Shown: positions 30,106-38,542, numbered from the stretch's first letter. The stretch: DNA of 64,000 bases from Microbacterium proteolyticum (GCF_014192415.1 NZ_JACHXY010000002.1:186001-250000), one strand, 5' to 3'. Translations and numbers: made by a program. The notes: a model not told the origin generated them from the sequence alone.

Positions 30106-32087
30106 GCCAGATCCTCGGCGGTGTTCACCAGCGTGCGCGCGGCGATCGCACCGGTTATGCGCGCCACGGCCTCGTCGACGGGGATGCCGTTGAGCTGCGT
30201 GCCATCGCGGAAACGGAACGAGACGGTGCCGTTCGAGCGGTCCTGCTCGCCGGCGATCAGCATGAGCGGCACCTTCTGCGTGGTGTGCGTGCGGATCTTC
30301 TTCTGCATGCGGTCGTCGCTGTGGTCGGCCTCGGCGCGGACGCCCGCGGTCTTGAGGTCGGCGACGATCCCCTGGAGGTAGTCGCCGTACTCGGCGGCGA
30401 CCGGGACGGCGACGACCTGCACGGGCGCGAGCCACACGGGGAAAGCCCCCGCGTAGTGCTCGAGCAGGATCGCGAAGAAGCGCTCGACCGAGCCGAAGAG
30501 GGCGCGGTGGATCATCACCGGGCGGTGCTTCTCGCCATCGGGACCGGTGTACTCGAGCTCGAAGCGCTCGGGCTGGTTGAAGTCGAGCTGGATGGTCGAC
30601 ATCTGCCAGGTGCGTCCGATCGCGTCGCGCGCCTGCACCGAGATCTTCGGGCCGTAGAACGCCGCCCCACCCGGGTCGGGCACGAGCTCGAGGCCCGAGG
30701 CCTCGGCGACTTCGCGGAGGGTCTCGGTCGCCTCGGCCCAGAGGGTGTCGTCACCGATGAACTTCGGGTTGCCCTCTTCTTTGGTCGACAGCTCGAGGTA
30801 GAAGTCGTTCAGGCCGTAATCGCGCAGCGTCTGCAACACGAAGTCGAGGCTGTGGGTCAGCTCGCCCTTCACCTGGTCGGCGGTGACGTAGATGTGCGTG
30901 TCGTCCTGGGTCATGCCGCGCACGCGCGTGAGACCCGAGAGGGTGCCGCTCTTCTCGTAGCGGTAGACCGACCCGAACTCGCTCAAGCGCAGCGGGAGCT
31001 CCCGGTAGCTGCGTCCGCGCGAGCGGAAGATGAGGTTGTGGAACGGGCAGTTCATGGGCTTCAGGTAGTACTCCTGGCCCTCGCGCGAGACGTGCCCGTC
31101 GGCATCCACCACCTCATCGAGCACCATCGGGGGGTACATGCCGTCGGCGTACCACTGCAGGTGGCCGCTCGTCATGAACAGATCGCCCTTGGTGATGTGC
31201 GGGGTGTTGACGACCTCGTAGCCGCTCGCGAGCAGACGCTCGCGCATGTAGCGCTCGATCTCGTAGCGGATGATCCCGCCCTTGGGGTGGAACACCGACA
31301 GTCCCGGGCCGATCTCGTCGGGGAACGAGAACAGATCGAGCTCCTTGCCGAGCTTGCGGTGGTCGCGTTTGGCCGCTTCTTCCAGACGGTGCTGGTAGGC
31401 GCGCAGTTCGTCTTTCGTCGGCCACGCGGTGCCGTAGATGCGCTGCAGCTGCGGGTTCTTCTCACTGCCACGCCAGTAGGCGCCGGCGATGCGCGTGAGG
31501 TCCCAGCCGTTGCCGATCAGGCGAGTGCCGGGCACGTGCGGTCCTCGGCAGAGGTCTTTCCACGCGGTCTCGCCGTCGCGGGTGACGTTGTCGTAGATGG
31601 TCAGCTCACCGGCGCCGACCTCGACGGAGGCGCCCTCGGCGGCCTCGGCCGACCCGCCCTTGAGCCCGATCAGCTCGAGCTTGAACGGCTCGTCGGCGAG
31701 TTCGGCGCGCGCCTCGTCGTCGGTGACGACGCGCCGCACGAACCGCTGGTTCTCGCGGACGATGCGCTCCATCTCCTTCTTAATGACCTTGAGGTCGTCG
31801 GGGGTGAAGGGCTCGTCGACCTGGAAGTCGTAGTAGAAGCCGTCGGTGACGGGCGGGCCGATCCCGAGGTTCGCCTGCGGCTTGACGCGCTGCACCGCCT
31901 GCGCCAGCACGTGGGCCGTCGAGTGACGAAGGATCGACAGGCCGTCGGCGCTGTCCACCGTGACCGGCTCGACGGCGTCGTCGGCGGTCACGGTCGTGGC
32001 CAGGTCTTTCAGCTCTCCGTTCACGCGCAGCGCGACGACCGAACGGTCGGGGAAGAGGGCGAAGCCATCGGCGGGGAAATCAGTCAC
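30102..32087 (-). CDS. thrS: Threonyl-tRNA synthetase
   Basis: 661 aa class II synthetase. N-terminal TGS domain, the editing domain HxxxH ([12 protein letters not shown]) with a downstream Cys, the catalytic core with zinc ligands ([41 protein letters not shown]) and the C-terminal anticodon-binding domain ending [16 protein letters not shown] start. The 82 bases between it and the divergent transporter are too short for a T-box and show none. Confidence 0.97.
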   Translation of the reverse strand: MTDFPADGFALFPDRSVVALRVNGELKDLATTVTADDAVEPVTVDSADGLSILRHSTAHVLAQAVQRVKPQANLGIGPPVTDGFYYDFQVDEPFTPDDLKVIKKEMERIVRENQRFVRRVVTDDEARAELADEPFKLELIGLKGGSAEAAEGASVEVGAGELTIYDNVTRDGETAWKDLCRGPHVPGTRLIGNGWDLTRIAGAYWRGSEKNPQLQRIYGTAWPTKDELRAYQHRLEEAAKRDHRKLGKELDLFSFPDEIGPGLSVFHPKGGIIRYEIERYMRERLLASGYEVVNTPHITKGDLFMTSGHLQWYADGMYPPMVLDEVVDADGHVSREGQEYYLKPMNCPFHNLIFRSRGRSYRELPLRLSEFGSVYRYEKSGTLSGLTRVRGMTQDDTHIYVTADQVKGELTHSLDFVLQTLRDYGLNDFYLELSTKEEGNPKFIGDDTLWAEATETLREVAEASGLELVPDPGGAAFYGPKISVQARDAIGRTWQMSTIQLDFNQPERFELEYTGPDGEKHRPVMIHRALFGSVERFFAILLEHYAGAFPVWLAPVQVVAVPVAAEYGDYLQGIVADLKTAGVRAEADHSDDRMQKKIRTHTTQKVPLMLIAGEQDRSNGTVSFRFRDGTQLNGIPVDEAVARITGAIAARTLVNTAEDLA

Positions 32088-32169
32088 AGCGCATCTCCTG
32101 AAGGGGTCGAATCCAGGCTACCCGGCGGCCGTGGCCTCGATCGCACCGGGTGTGCCCCATAGTGGAGCG

Positions 32170-33321
32170 GTGACTCTGGCCATCATCGGCGGCGTGCTCT
32201 GGATCCTCGGGATCGTCGCGCTGCTCACCGGCACCTTCCCCGCGAGCGACGCCCTCGCCGTCGCCGACCGGGTATGGCCGATCCTGCTGTTCGTCGTCGC
32301 CGTCACGGTCGTGGCGGAGCTGGCATCCAAGGCGGGACTGTTCGACGTGGTCGCCGCACGGCTGGCGCGCATCGCGCGGGGCCGCACGGTCTGGCTCTGG
32401 GTGCTCGTCGTGGCTCTGGCGACGGTGGCGACGGCTTTCCTGTCGCTCGACACCACGGCGGTGCTGCTGACGCCGGTCGTCATCTCGATGGCGGTGGCGC
32501 GGAAGCTCGATCCCCTGCCCTTCGCGTTCGTCACGGTGGTGCTGGCCAACACCGCGTCCCTCGTGCTGCCGGTGTCGAACCTGACCAACCTGCTGGCATC
32601 CGAGGCGCTCGGCGGCGGGCACGACCCCGTCGCCTTCCTCGCGCTGCTGGGCCCCTCGGCGTTCATCGCCATCGCGGTGTCGGTCGTGGTGCTCACCCTG
32701 GTGTTCCTGCGCCGTCTTCCCCGGACGTACCCGGATGCCGCCTCGCCCACCGTCTCCGACCCGGTGCTCCTGCGCGTCGCCGGCGTCGTCACCCTCGCGC
32801 TGCTGCCTCTGCTCGTGGTGGGCCTCGAACCGTGGATGCCGGCACTCGGCGCCGCGGTCGTGCTGGTGGCGACGTTCGCGTGGCGTGCGCCGCGGGCTCT
32901 CGGCATCCGTCTCGTGCCGTGGTCGCTGCTGGTCTTCGCGGGCGGTCTCTTCCTCGCCGTCGGCGCGCTGGAGGCGCTCGGCATCGGCCGGGTGACGACG
33001 GTGCTCGCCGGCACGGGCGACGACCTCGCGTCGCTCTGGCAGCTCGCCGGTGTGGGAGCGCTGGCGGCGAACGGCATCAACAACCTGCCGGCCTATCTGG
33101 CGCTGGAGTCGGCCGCGGGCTCCCCCGCGCGCCTCGCGGCGCTGTTGGTGGGCGTCAACGCCGGACCCATCGTCACGCCGTGGGCGTCGCTGGCGACGCT
33201 CCTGTGGCACGAGCGGCTCGTTGCTGCCGGGGTCGAGGTGAAGTGGAGCCGTTTCATCGTGCTGGGCGCCGTGATCGCGCCGCTCATCCTGCTGCTGGCT
33301 GTGCTGCCGCTCCCGCGATGA
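32170..33321 (+). CDS. SLC13/ArsB-type membrane transporter
   Basis: About 383 aa with a GTG start at 32170; the start is uncertain because only GGAG two bases upstream is visible. Ten to eleven hydrophobic segments; the two diagnostic hairpin motifs of the ion-transporter superfamily occur as SLDTTAVLLTPVVISMA and SNLTNLLASEAL in the first half and ANGINNLPAYLALES with NAGPIVTPWASLATLLW in the second. This pattern fits ArsB/NhaD/CitM-like permeases. The ion or acid transported is not evident; no arsR or arsC lies nearby. Confidence 0.8.
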   Translation: MTLAIIGGVLWILGIVALLTGTFPASDALAVADRVWPILLFVVAVTVVAELASKAGLFDVVAARLARIARGRTVWLWVLVVALATVATAFLSLDTTAVLLTPVVISMAVARKLDPLPFAFVTVVLANTASLVLPVSNLTNLLASEALGGGHDPVAFLALLGPSAFIAIAVSVVVLTLVFLRRLPRTYPDAASPTVSDPVLLRVAGVVTLALLPLLVVGLEPWMPALGAAVVLVATFAWRAPRALGIRLVPWSLLVFAGGLFLAVGALEALGIGRVTTVLAGTGDDLASLWQLAGVGALAANGINNLPAYLALESAAGSPARLAALLVGVNAGPIVTPWASLATLLWHERLVAAGVEVKWSRFIVLGAVIAPLILLLAVLPLPR

Positions 33322-33343
33322 GCCCCGGCGGCGGCGCTCGCGC

Positions 33344-33736
33344 TCAGCTCTCGTAGGCGCGCGCCCAGGCCTTACTCGGCTCGATGAACCAGACGGCCAG
33401 GCCTTCGCGCATCTCGTACGGGCCGCCCGTGTAGATGGTCGAGATGCGGTCGACGAACGGCAACGCCTCGTCACCGTCGATGCGTTCGACCGCGTTGCCG
33501 CGGACGAAGGCCATCGCGTAGGGGTTCTCGGCGCCCGTCACCGATATCGCGACGCGCGGGTCGCGACGCAGATTGCGGTCCTTCAGCGTGTCGACTTCGG
33601 TGAAGATCGCGAGTCGATCGCCCTCGACGCCCACCCACAGCGGAATGGAGTGCGGGGATCCGTCGCGCATCAGGGTCGCGAGGTGTGCAACGGCGTTCGT
33701 TTCGAAGTACGGCTTGGCCTCGGTCCAGTCGGTCAT
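33344..33736 (-). CDS. PPOX-class flavin/F420-dependent oxidoreductase
   Basis: 130 aa split-barrel protein of the pyridoxamine-5'-phosphate-oxidase-like superfamily. Visible: AHLATLMRDGSPHSIPLWVG (strands forming the cofactor pocket), the KDRNLRRDPRVAISV motif typical of F420-dependent PPOX proteins, and EPSKAWAR near the end. The ATG at 33736 begins the conserved domain; upstream in-frame codons add an unrelated leader. Substrate unknown. A second, distinct PPOX gene is about 650 bases away. Confidence 0.82.
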   Translation of the reverse strand: MTDWTEAKPYFETNAVAHLATLMRDGSPHSIPLWVGVEGDRLAIFTEVDTLKDRNLRRDPRVAISVTGAENPYAMAFVRGNAVERIDGDEALPFVDRISTIYTGGPYEMREGLAVWFIEPSKAWARAYES

Positions 33737-33775
33737 GCCTGACACAACAGCGGAGTCGATCCGGTGCATTCCCCC

Positions 33776-34159
33776 TCAGGACCGCACGGCCGTCGGAGCC
33801 TGCTCGTTCGGCACCTCGCGGAACACCATCTCGTCGCGCCGCGTGCTCTCCCGAGGGGCGAACTCGTCGGGCTCCGGGATGACGTACAGCCCGCGACCGG
33901 AGTTCGCGTTGTAGGTGAGGGCGTGCAGCCAGGCGGGACTCATCTGCGGGGAACGGCTGCCGTGGTACTTGAAGACCAGCGAGACATTCGGGTGGATGTA
34001 CACGGTCGTGCGACCGCCGCCCGTGCTGATGTCGTCTTTCCACGTGAAGGGAAAGCTCTCGCCCCTCCGCACCTTGGCCATGATGACAGCCTGAAGGTGG
34101 GCGAGGAGCCTGTCCTCGAAGTCGACCTTGATGTTGCCGTCATAGATGAACTTGCCCAC
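33776..34159 (-). CDS. DUF7882-family protein (often mislabelled ATP-dependent DNA ligase)
   Basis: 127 aa. Begins MGKFIYDGNIKVDFEDRLLAHLQ and contains RRGESFPFTWKD, PNVSLVFKYHG, LHALTYNANSGRGLYVIPEP, the features of a small family frequent in Microbacteriaceae whose members are sometimes labelled DNA ligase. No nucleotidyltransferase motif (KxDG) is present, so that label is not supported. Function unknown. It stands between two PPOX genes with its own upstream gap. Confidence 0.8.
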   Translation of the reverse strand: MGKFIYDGNIKVDFEDRLLAHLQAVIMAKVRRGESFPFTWKDDISTGGGRTTVYIHPNVSLVFKYHGSRSPQMSPAWLHALTYNANSGRGLYVIPEPDEFAPRESTRRDEMVFREVPNEQAPTAVRS

Positions 34160-34340
34160 GGTGCCCCCCTACGAGGTCACCACCGCCGCACGCGTCTCCG
34201 AGCGAGTGGAGGGCGCGGGACTCGGGGCGATGACCGCTGTTTCGCTTCTGGCACTGTCTCGCGCGAGAGTGGCACCCGCAAACCCCCTTGCGTCCTCGGT
34301 CGCTTTGCGGATAGCGCTTTTCGTCTTGTCCTCGTAGAGG

Positions 34341-34400
34341 GTCGTCTGGCGGAGCGTCGTCAGGCGGAGCGTCGTCAGGCGGAGCGTCGTCAGGCGGAGC
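34341..34400. repeat. Four tandem copies of a 15-bp unit
   Basis: Unit gtcgtcaggcggagc occurs at 34341 (one mismatch: t for a at unit position 7), 34356, 34371 and 34386. The last copy includes the stop codon and final two codons of the PPOX gene that begins at 34803; the other copies lie just downstream of that stop. The unit length is a multiple of three, consistent with slippage or duplication of the gene end. Confidence 0.95.
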
Positions 34401-34803
34401 GTGAGATGCGGATCATGACGCGGTCGCCGGGCTTGCGCTGTACGCGACGCACCAATGACTCGAATCCGAGGATGGCCCGGTATTGCAGTCCGTACTTGCG
34501 GCGAAGGGCTTCGTCGGCCCGCTTGTCGTCGGTGGCGGGCCCCGCGATCCGTCCGTGAGCCTCGACGGTGATGGCATCCGGTTCGACCGCTCCCATCCTG
34601 CTGCAGGGGCGGATGATCACGCGAGCGTCGTTCCGCAGCCGTTTCACCTTGCCCGTCGTCCGCTCGCTGGTGACCACGAGTTCATCGCCGTCGCGTGCGA
34701 TCCACACCGGCACGGATACCAGCGCACCGTTGCGGCGATACGTGCCGAGGGAGACGAACGGGGATGCCGAGATCTCGCGCCACAGGGTGTCGGGAACAGT
34801 CAT
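34390..34803 (-). CDS. PPOX-class oxidoreductase-like protein
   Basis: 137 aa split-barrel flavin/F420-binding-type protein. FVSLGTYRRNGALVSVPVWIARDGDELVV starts the barrel; TERTTGKVKRLRNDARV-like residues (here SERTTGKVKRLRNDARV) form the characteristic K-x-K-R-L-R-N cofactor segment of the Rv2074/DR2367 type. ATG start. The gene ends inside the tandem 15-bp repeat array. Function unknown beyond the fold. Confidence 0.82.
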   Translation of the reverse strand: MTVPDTLWREISASPFVSLGTYRRNGALVSVPVWIARDGDELVVTSERTTGKVKRLRNDARVIIRPCSRMGAVEPDAITVEAHGRIAGPATDDKRADEALRRKYGLQYRAILGFESLVRRVQRKPGDRVMIRISRSA

Positions 34804-35264
34804 GGCGTTCAGGCTACTGGGCGCAACCGGGGCCGATCACGGGCGAGGGGCGAAGTCGATGTGGTTGTCTCGCGCGCCGCGGGGCGTCGAACCTCAAGAT
34901 GAACGCAAGGAACACGCAAGGCTCGGCGATACGCCCGTGCCCTGCCCCCTCCTCCCCTAGTTTCGAGGTGTCCCCGCCGCTCGGTAGACCCCACACCCGT
35001 TCCAGCTGCGGCGGGGACCGTCATCTGCCGGCCCGGCACATCGTGGTGAGGGCCGAGACGAGCTCGCGTCCATTCCGGACACGGTGACGTCGCCTCCGTC
35101 CGTCTATTCCTCGGACTCATCTCCCGGTTGGAACCAACCATTGTTTCGAGGCGGTGTGTCGCCCGCGGCGGCGGATGCGCGCGATTGCGGGGAAACCGCG
35201 CACGGCGCCGATTCTCAAGCTCAACATCGTCTGAGGACCCGATCAAGATGGGCGATTCCGTGTC

Positions 35265-35293
35265 CCCCATTTGGCGGACATGGGGTACTTTTT
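35265..35293 (+). terminator. Candidate intrinsic terminator in gene-poor region
   Basis: Stem ccccat/atgggg (35265-35270 with 35280-35285), 9-base loop, followed by tacttttt. One of very few hairpins in this window with a T-rich tail. What it would terminate is not known. Confidence 0.4.
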
Positions 35294-35673
35294 ACCTGTC
35301 CCCGCCGCCAGGCACTCCGCAGCCCCCCTTACTGGCGGCGGGGGCGACACTCTCCCGCAGGCGATGCGCCGTGGGATCGAGTGGAATCGACCGCCGCACC
35401 CCTGCAGCCGCTCGTCGCGGTCGCGCCGACGACGGTCTTTAAGACCGCGCCGCGGCAGTCTTCGCGATCATGCGGTGGCGTCCCCGCCTCGCGCCTGGCA
35501 CTGCGTCGACACGCACGGGAGGATCACCGACGCAACGCGACCCCGAAGATGGTGAGGCAACGGCTCGCAGCCGCGACGGCGCAGACGACCACGTGCCCAC
35601 TCTCGGTACGGCGTGCGCGGTCGCTGCGGCCTTTTGCACCGCGACGTCGATTACCTGGCCGGGATCAACACAT

Positions 35674-35820
35674 TCAAAGTGGAGGGAAGTGCGCTATCTG
35701 ATGCGGCGACTGTGACCGCGGCGCAAGCGTCAACACGGGCATCGCCGCCTCGGTTCCGCCGTCGTCATCCCAGTGTTCGAGGGCAATCTCTTCATCGTCG
35801 AGTTTCGAGTTGCCGTCCAT
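35674..35820 (-). CDS. Possible 48-aa acidic small protein
   Basis: Begins MDGNSKLDDEEIALEHWDDDGG. There is no ribosome-binding site, but TAGAGT sits seven bases before the ATG, so a leaderless start is conceivable. Codon use is atypical for the host (GAT, GAA, ATT, AAA). No similarity recognised; could be chance. Confidence 0.3.
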   Translation of the reverse strand: MDGNSKLDDEEIALEHWDDDGGTEAAMPVLTLAPRSQSPHQIAHFPPL

Positions 35821-35949
35821 GTCTGGACTCTACGCCTGCTCTCGTGCGCCGGATAGGCGGGTGCCGGCGGCCTATCGACCGTTGCAACGTCACCGAGGGC
35901 CTGAACCCTCTGCGGGCGGACTGCGTTGCGCTACCCTACCTGGGCAACA

Positions 35950-35975
35950 AAAAACCCCCGGATAACCGGGGGTTC
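35950..35975 (-). terminator. Terminator of the tRNA Gly-Cys-Val operon
   Basis: Perfect 8-bp stem acccccgg/ccgggggt (35954-35961 with 35966-35973), 4-base loop, followed on the minus strand by a run of six T. It begins three bases past the 3' end of tRNA-Val(GAC). Confidence 0.9.
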
Positions 35976-35977
35976 TG

Positions 35978-36052
35978 TGGTGCGCGATACTGGGATCGAA
36001 CCAGTGACCTCTTCCGTGTCAGGGAAGCGCGCTACCGCTGCGCCAATCGCGC
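35978..36052 (-). tRNA. tRNA-Val (anticodon GAC)
   Basis: 75 bases including encoded CCA. Acceptor stem gcgcgat/atcgcgc; anticodon stem cttcc/ggaag around loop ctgacac, giving anticodon GAC; T-arm with ggttcgatccc. Last gene of the minus-strand tRNA run, directly followed by a terminator. Confidence 0.95.
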
Positions 36053-36079
36053 CTATACAGGCTGTTCTATTGTGAGTTG

Positions 36080-36150
36080 AGGTGGCGACGGGATTCGAAC
36101 CCGTGTAAACGGCTTTGCAGGCCGGTGCCTAGCCGCTCGGCCACGCCACC
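36080..36150 (-). tRNA. tRNA-Cys (anticodon GCA)
   Basis: 71 bases without encoded CCA. Acceptor stem ggtggcg/cgccacc, discriminator T; anticodon loop ctgcaaa gives GCA. Class II-like extra arm is absent; the fold is standard. Confidence 0.95.
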
Positions 36151-36215
36151 GTGTGTGGTTCGACCCACGTGTCATGATGCTCCGTCGGTTTCCCAGACGG
36201 AGATCCCTCCACTCG

Positions 36216-36288
36216 AGCGGATGACGAGACTCGAACTCGCGACCCCAACCTTGGCAAGGTTGTGCGCTACCAACTGCGCTACATCCGC
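36216..36288 (-). tRNA. tRNA-Gly (anticodon GCC)
   Basis: 73 bases without encoded CCA. Acceptor stem gcggatg/catccgc, discriminator T; anticodon stem caacc/ggttg around ttgccaa gives GCC. First of three minus-strand tRNA genes behind the promoter at 36325-36352. Confidence 0.95.
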
Positions 36289-36324
36289 ATTTCGTTCCCG
36301 GGGCTTGCCCCGAGCACTCGTAAG

Positions 36325-36352
36325 ACATTACCTGATCTGGGCGTCCGCGCAA
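36325..36352 (-). promoter_or_regulatory. Promoter of the Gly-Cys-Val tRNA operon
   Basis: On the minus strand TTGCGC (36352-36347), 16-base spacer, TAATGT (36330-36325), about 37 bases before the 5' end of tRNA-Gly. Good match to a housekeeping sigma-70-type promoter. Confidence 0.55.
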
Positions 36353-36440
36353 AACCACGCGCGGCCCGGGTGTGTCCGGCCCAGGTGGTCCGAAGCATGT
36401 TCCGGCATCCGGTACGATCGTTGAGTCCCGTTCAGGATGC

Positions 36441-36516
36441 GGGCGATTGGCGCAGTTGGTAGCGCGCTTCCTTCACACGGAAGAGGTCGTCGGTTCGAGT
36501 CCGGCATCGCCCACCA
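36441..36516 (+). tRNA. tRNA-Val (anticodon CAC), probable phage attachment target
   Basis: 76 bases including encoded CCA. Acceptor stem gggcgat/atcgccc; anticodon loop ttcacac gives CAC. A weak -10 (tacgat, 36413-36418) lies upstream. Its 3' end points into the prophage, and a terminator and three arm-type-like repeats follow, so its 3' half is the best candidate for attL core. Confidence 0.95.
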
Positions 36517-36519
36517 TAG

Positions 36520-36543
36520 AAACCCCCGGTCATCCGGGGGTTT
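36520..36543 (+). terminator. Terminator of tRNA-Val(CAC)
   Basis: 10-bp stem aaacccccgg/ccgggggttt (36520-36529 with 36534-36543), loop tcat, followed by tctgttt. Very similar to the terminator at 35950-35975. Confidence 0.85.
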
Positions 36544-36554
36544 TCTGTTTCCCG

Positions 36555-36594
36555 ACGTGGAGCAGCCTCGCCCACGTGGAGCAAACGTGGAGCA
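36555..36594 (+). repeat. Three direct repeats acgtggagca: candidate integrase arm-type sites
   Basis: Copies at 36555-36564, 36574-36583 and 36585-36594, spaced 19 and 11 bases apart start to start. Short direct repeats beside a tRNA 3' end at a prophage edge are what a tyrosine integrase uses as arm sites. Assignment is by position and pattern; the integrase gene is not in the window. Confidence 0.6.
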
Positions 36595-36745
36595 TTTTGC
36601 GCCGCAGCACGACGCAGTGCCGCGCAATCTGACACGCCATAGAGCCCCGAACCGCTCGACTATGAGCAGGCTGAGGATGGCGGATATGGTGAGCCCGATG
36701 CCCGCCCTATTGGGGGACGCGGGCGCCTGACAGAGAGACATCAGC

Positions 36746-37468
36746 ATGACCATTCCTGCGCCTGCCGCACCCACCTCGACCGCACCGAAACAGAAGAGCC
36801 CCGTCGGCCTCGCCGCGCTCATCGTCGGCGCGGTTGCATTCGTCTTCGCGATCGTCCCCGTGCTGAGCTTCATCGCATGGCTACCCGCCATCGCGGCGAT
36901 CGTGCTCGGCATCATCGGCCTCGTACAGAAGGGCCGCGCGCGCGGCTTCGCATGGGCCGGTATTGCCCTCGGCGTCGTCGCCTGGATCGTCGCTATCGTC
37001 GTCTCGATCTCCTCCGTCGCCGGCCTTGCCGGTGCCGTGAGCGAGGCGGTCGAGTCGGCCAGCGCTGCGCCCGTCGCTCCGAGCTCGATCGCCGCGCCCG
37101 CCGAGACCGCGGAGGCAGAGCCCGCCGAGGCATCCGCGCCCGCCGAGCCGGCTCAGCCCGCCGTACCGAGCGACTTCATCTCGGCGCTGGCTCAGGCCGA
37201 GAGCTACTCGAACATCATGCACATGAGCAAGGCCGGCGTCTTCGACCAGTTGACGTCCGAGTACGGCGGCCAGTTCACCCCCGAGGCGGCGCAATACGCC
37301 ATCGACAATGTCTCGGCCGACTGGAACGCGAACGCCCTCGAGAGCGCGAAGACCTTCCGCGACAGCATGTCGATGTCGCCGGCCGCGATCTACGACCAGC
37401 TGGTGTCCGAGTACGGGAGCAAGTTCACGGCCGAAGAGGCTCAGTACGCCGTCGACAACCTCGGCTGA
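36746..37468 (+). CDS. Ltp-domain membrane protein, candidate superinfection exclusion factor
   Basis: 240 aa. Two hydrophobic segments near the N-terminus (AALIVGAVAFVFAIVPVLSF; WAGIALGVVAWIVAIVVSI) of DUF4190-like layout, an Ala/Pro/Glu-rich linker, then two C-terminal Ltp repeats of about 45 residues (SKAGVFDQLTSEYGGQFT...AQYAIDN and SPAAIYDQLVSEYGSKFT...AQYAVDN). The Ltp domain is that of the Streptococcus phage TP-J34 lipoprotein that blocks DNA injection by related phages. Here the anchor is membrane helices, not a lipobox. It is the only gene on the plus strand at the attachment end, consistent with expression from the lysogen. Exclusion is inference. Confidence 0.8.
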   Translation: MTIPAPAAPTSTAPKQKSPVGLAALIVGAVAFVFAIVPVLSFIAWLPAIAAIVLGIIGLVQKGRARGFAWAGIALGVVAWIVAIVVSISSVAGLAGAVSEAVESASAAPVAPSSIAAPAETAEAEPAEASAPAEPAQPAVPSDFISALAQAESYSNIMHMSKAGVFDQLTSEYGGQFTPEAAQYAIDNVSADWNANALESAKTFRDSMSMSPAAIYDQLVSEYGSKFTAEEAQYAVDNLG

Positions 37469-37497
37469 CACACGTCGCCCGCGGACAGAAACGACGA

Positions 37498-37544
37498 AAC
37501 GCCCCGGCGCTCGACCCCACATCGGGGACGGGCGCCGGGGCGTT
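37498..37544. terminator. Bidirectional terminator between Ltp gene and last tail gene
   Basis: 13-bp stem (37498-37510 with 37532-37544) enclosing a cccc/gggg mini-hairpin. Both converging genes end within 30 bases of it. It would stop late transcription from reading through the Ltp gene into host tRNAs. Confidence 0.85.
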
Positions 37545-37546
37545 TG

Positions 37547-38542
37547 TCATGCAGCCTTCGTGTAGCGAATCGCGAGAGTGAACGAACCGGGCGTCGCCGT
37601 GCCACCGAACCCGCCGTAGTCGCCACCGACGGCCACGAGCCCGCGAGCGGCGCCCGTGCGGAGCGCCTCGCGCAGACCGGCGGGCAGCGAGATCGATCCC
37701 GTTTGGCCCGACCCGATCGACCCCGACGACGCCGACTCGAACGGCCCCGCCACCGGCTGACCCGACGGCCGCTCACCGGCCGCGGTGCCTTGCACCATCA
37801 GCACAGCCGAGTTGCCGTCGGCGGTCTTGCGTGCGGTCAACACGGCCTCTTCGATCGTGAGCGCTCCGAGGTTGCGGATTTGGTCGCCGTACCCGGCGAA
37901 CCCGCGCAGCTGACCCGACCCGTAGGCGTTGCCCTGGTAGATGTCGCTCGCGCCGCCGTACCGGCTCGCGTTCCACTGGTCCCACCGCCCGGCCGCGACG
38001 CTGAACGTGCCCGACGTCTGCGGGCCGATCGTCGTCGTCGCCGTGACGATCTCGCCGCCGGCATCCGGTGGAGGCTCGACCGGCGCGGGAGGCGGCTCGA
38101 GCGACGGGCCGAGCGCGATCACCGGGCGGCCCCAGTCGTCGAGCATCACCCACGCGGTGTCATCCACCTCGTAGGCACCTGCGACAGACGGGATGACGAA
38201 CTGCGGCCCGCCGAACGTCACGGTGAGGGTGCGCCCGTCGATCACCTTCACCTGCCCGGCCGCGACGGGTGCCGCCGGTTCGGCCGTGCCGAGCACGAGC
38301 ACCGGCCGCGCCGAGGTGGCATCGAACAGCACGCGCACCGGGGCGCCTGACGCGTAGCGCGCGGCCACCGCCGGCAGCCACACGTCGCCGCCGCGGATGC
38401 CGACACGGACGCGGCGAGATGCCGTGTTCACGTCGAGCACAGAGCCGGTCGACACGAGCGCCGTATCGTCATCCACCCCCGGCCCCTGCGGGGTGTTCCG
38501 CGCCAGCAGGCCGGCGATGTTCAGGGGGCTGAGATCGGTCAC
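37547..38542 (-). CDS. Minor tail protein (distal tail / fibre-like)
   Basis: 331 aa, last gene of the late operon. N-terminal beta-rich region with repeated VRVGIRGGDVWLPAVAARY-like strands; Pro-rich hinge (PPPAPVEPPPDAGG, about 150-165); C-terminal domain with Gly/Tyr-rich GGASDIYQGNAYGSGQLRGFAGYG that resembles tail-fibre or receptor-binding domains. Overlaps the preceding minor tail gene by 4 bases. No enzyme motif seen; function by position. Confidence 0.65.
   Translation of the reverse strand: MTDLSPLNIAGLLARNTPQGPGVDDDTALVSTGSVLDVNTASRRVRVGIRGGDVWLPAVAARYASGAPVRVLFDATSARPVLVLGTAEPAAPVAAGQVKVIDGRTLTVTFGGPQFVIPSVAGAYEVDDTAWVMLDDWGRPVIALGPSLEPPPAPVEPPPDAGGEIVTATTTIGPQTSGTFSVAAGRWDQWNASRYGGASDIYQGNAYGSGQLRGFAGYGDQIRNLGALTIEEAVLTARKTADGNSAVLMVQGTAAGERPSGQPVAGPFESASSGSIGSGQTGSISLPAGLREALRTGAARGLVAVGGDYGGFGGTATPGSFTLAIRYTKAA

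Larger units (their letters stand above)
34804..35945. other. Gene-poor region with strong hairpins
   Basis: About 1.1 kb with no convincing large coding region on either strand. It holds an inverted repeat ggttgg-aa-ccaacc (35126-35139), a terminator-like hairpin followed by tacttttt (35265-35293), a 12-bp perfect stem with a 20-base loop (35300-35343), and a 7-bp stem around cggtctt (35433-35447). Base composition looks less GC-biased than the flanks. A non-coding RNA or a decayed insertion is possible; neither is proven. Confidence 0.6.

Noticed and set aside
33776..34159. ATP-dependent DNA ligase annotation
   Set aside because: No KxDG nucleotidyl-transfer motif and only 127 aa; the family name is an inherited mislabel.
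34341..34400. Possible CRISPR-like repeats
   Set aside because: Units are 15 bp, directly adjacent with no spacers, and no cas genes occur; it is a simple tandem repeat.
34809..35270. 153-codon minus-strand frame in the gene-poor region
   Set aside because: No ribosome-binding site, biased composition and no recognisable domain; insufficient support.
35613..36080. Plus-strand open frame with WDRTSDLFRVREA
   Set aside because: This peptide is a well-known artefact of translating tRNA genes; it lies over tRNA-Val(GAC) and the upstream spacer.
36077..36915. Open frames with DSNPC, RLELATPTLAR and DSNRRPLPC segments
   Set aside because: They are translations of tRNA-Cys, tRNA-Gly and tRNA-Val sequences, a familiar source of spurious protein entries.
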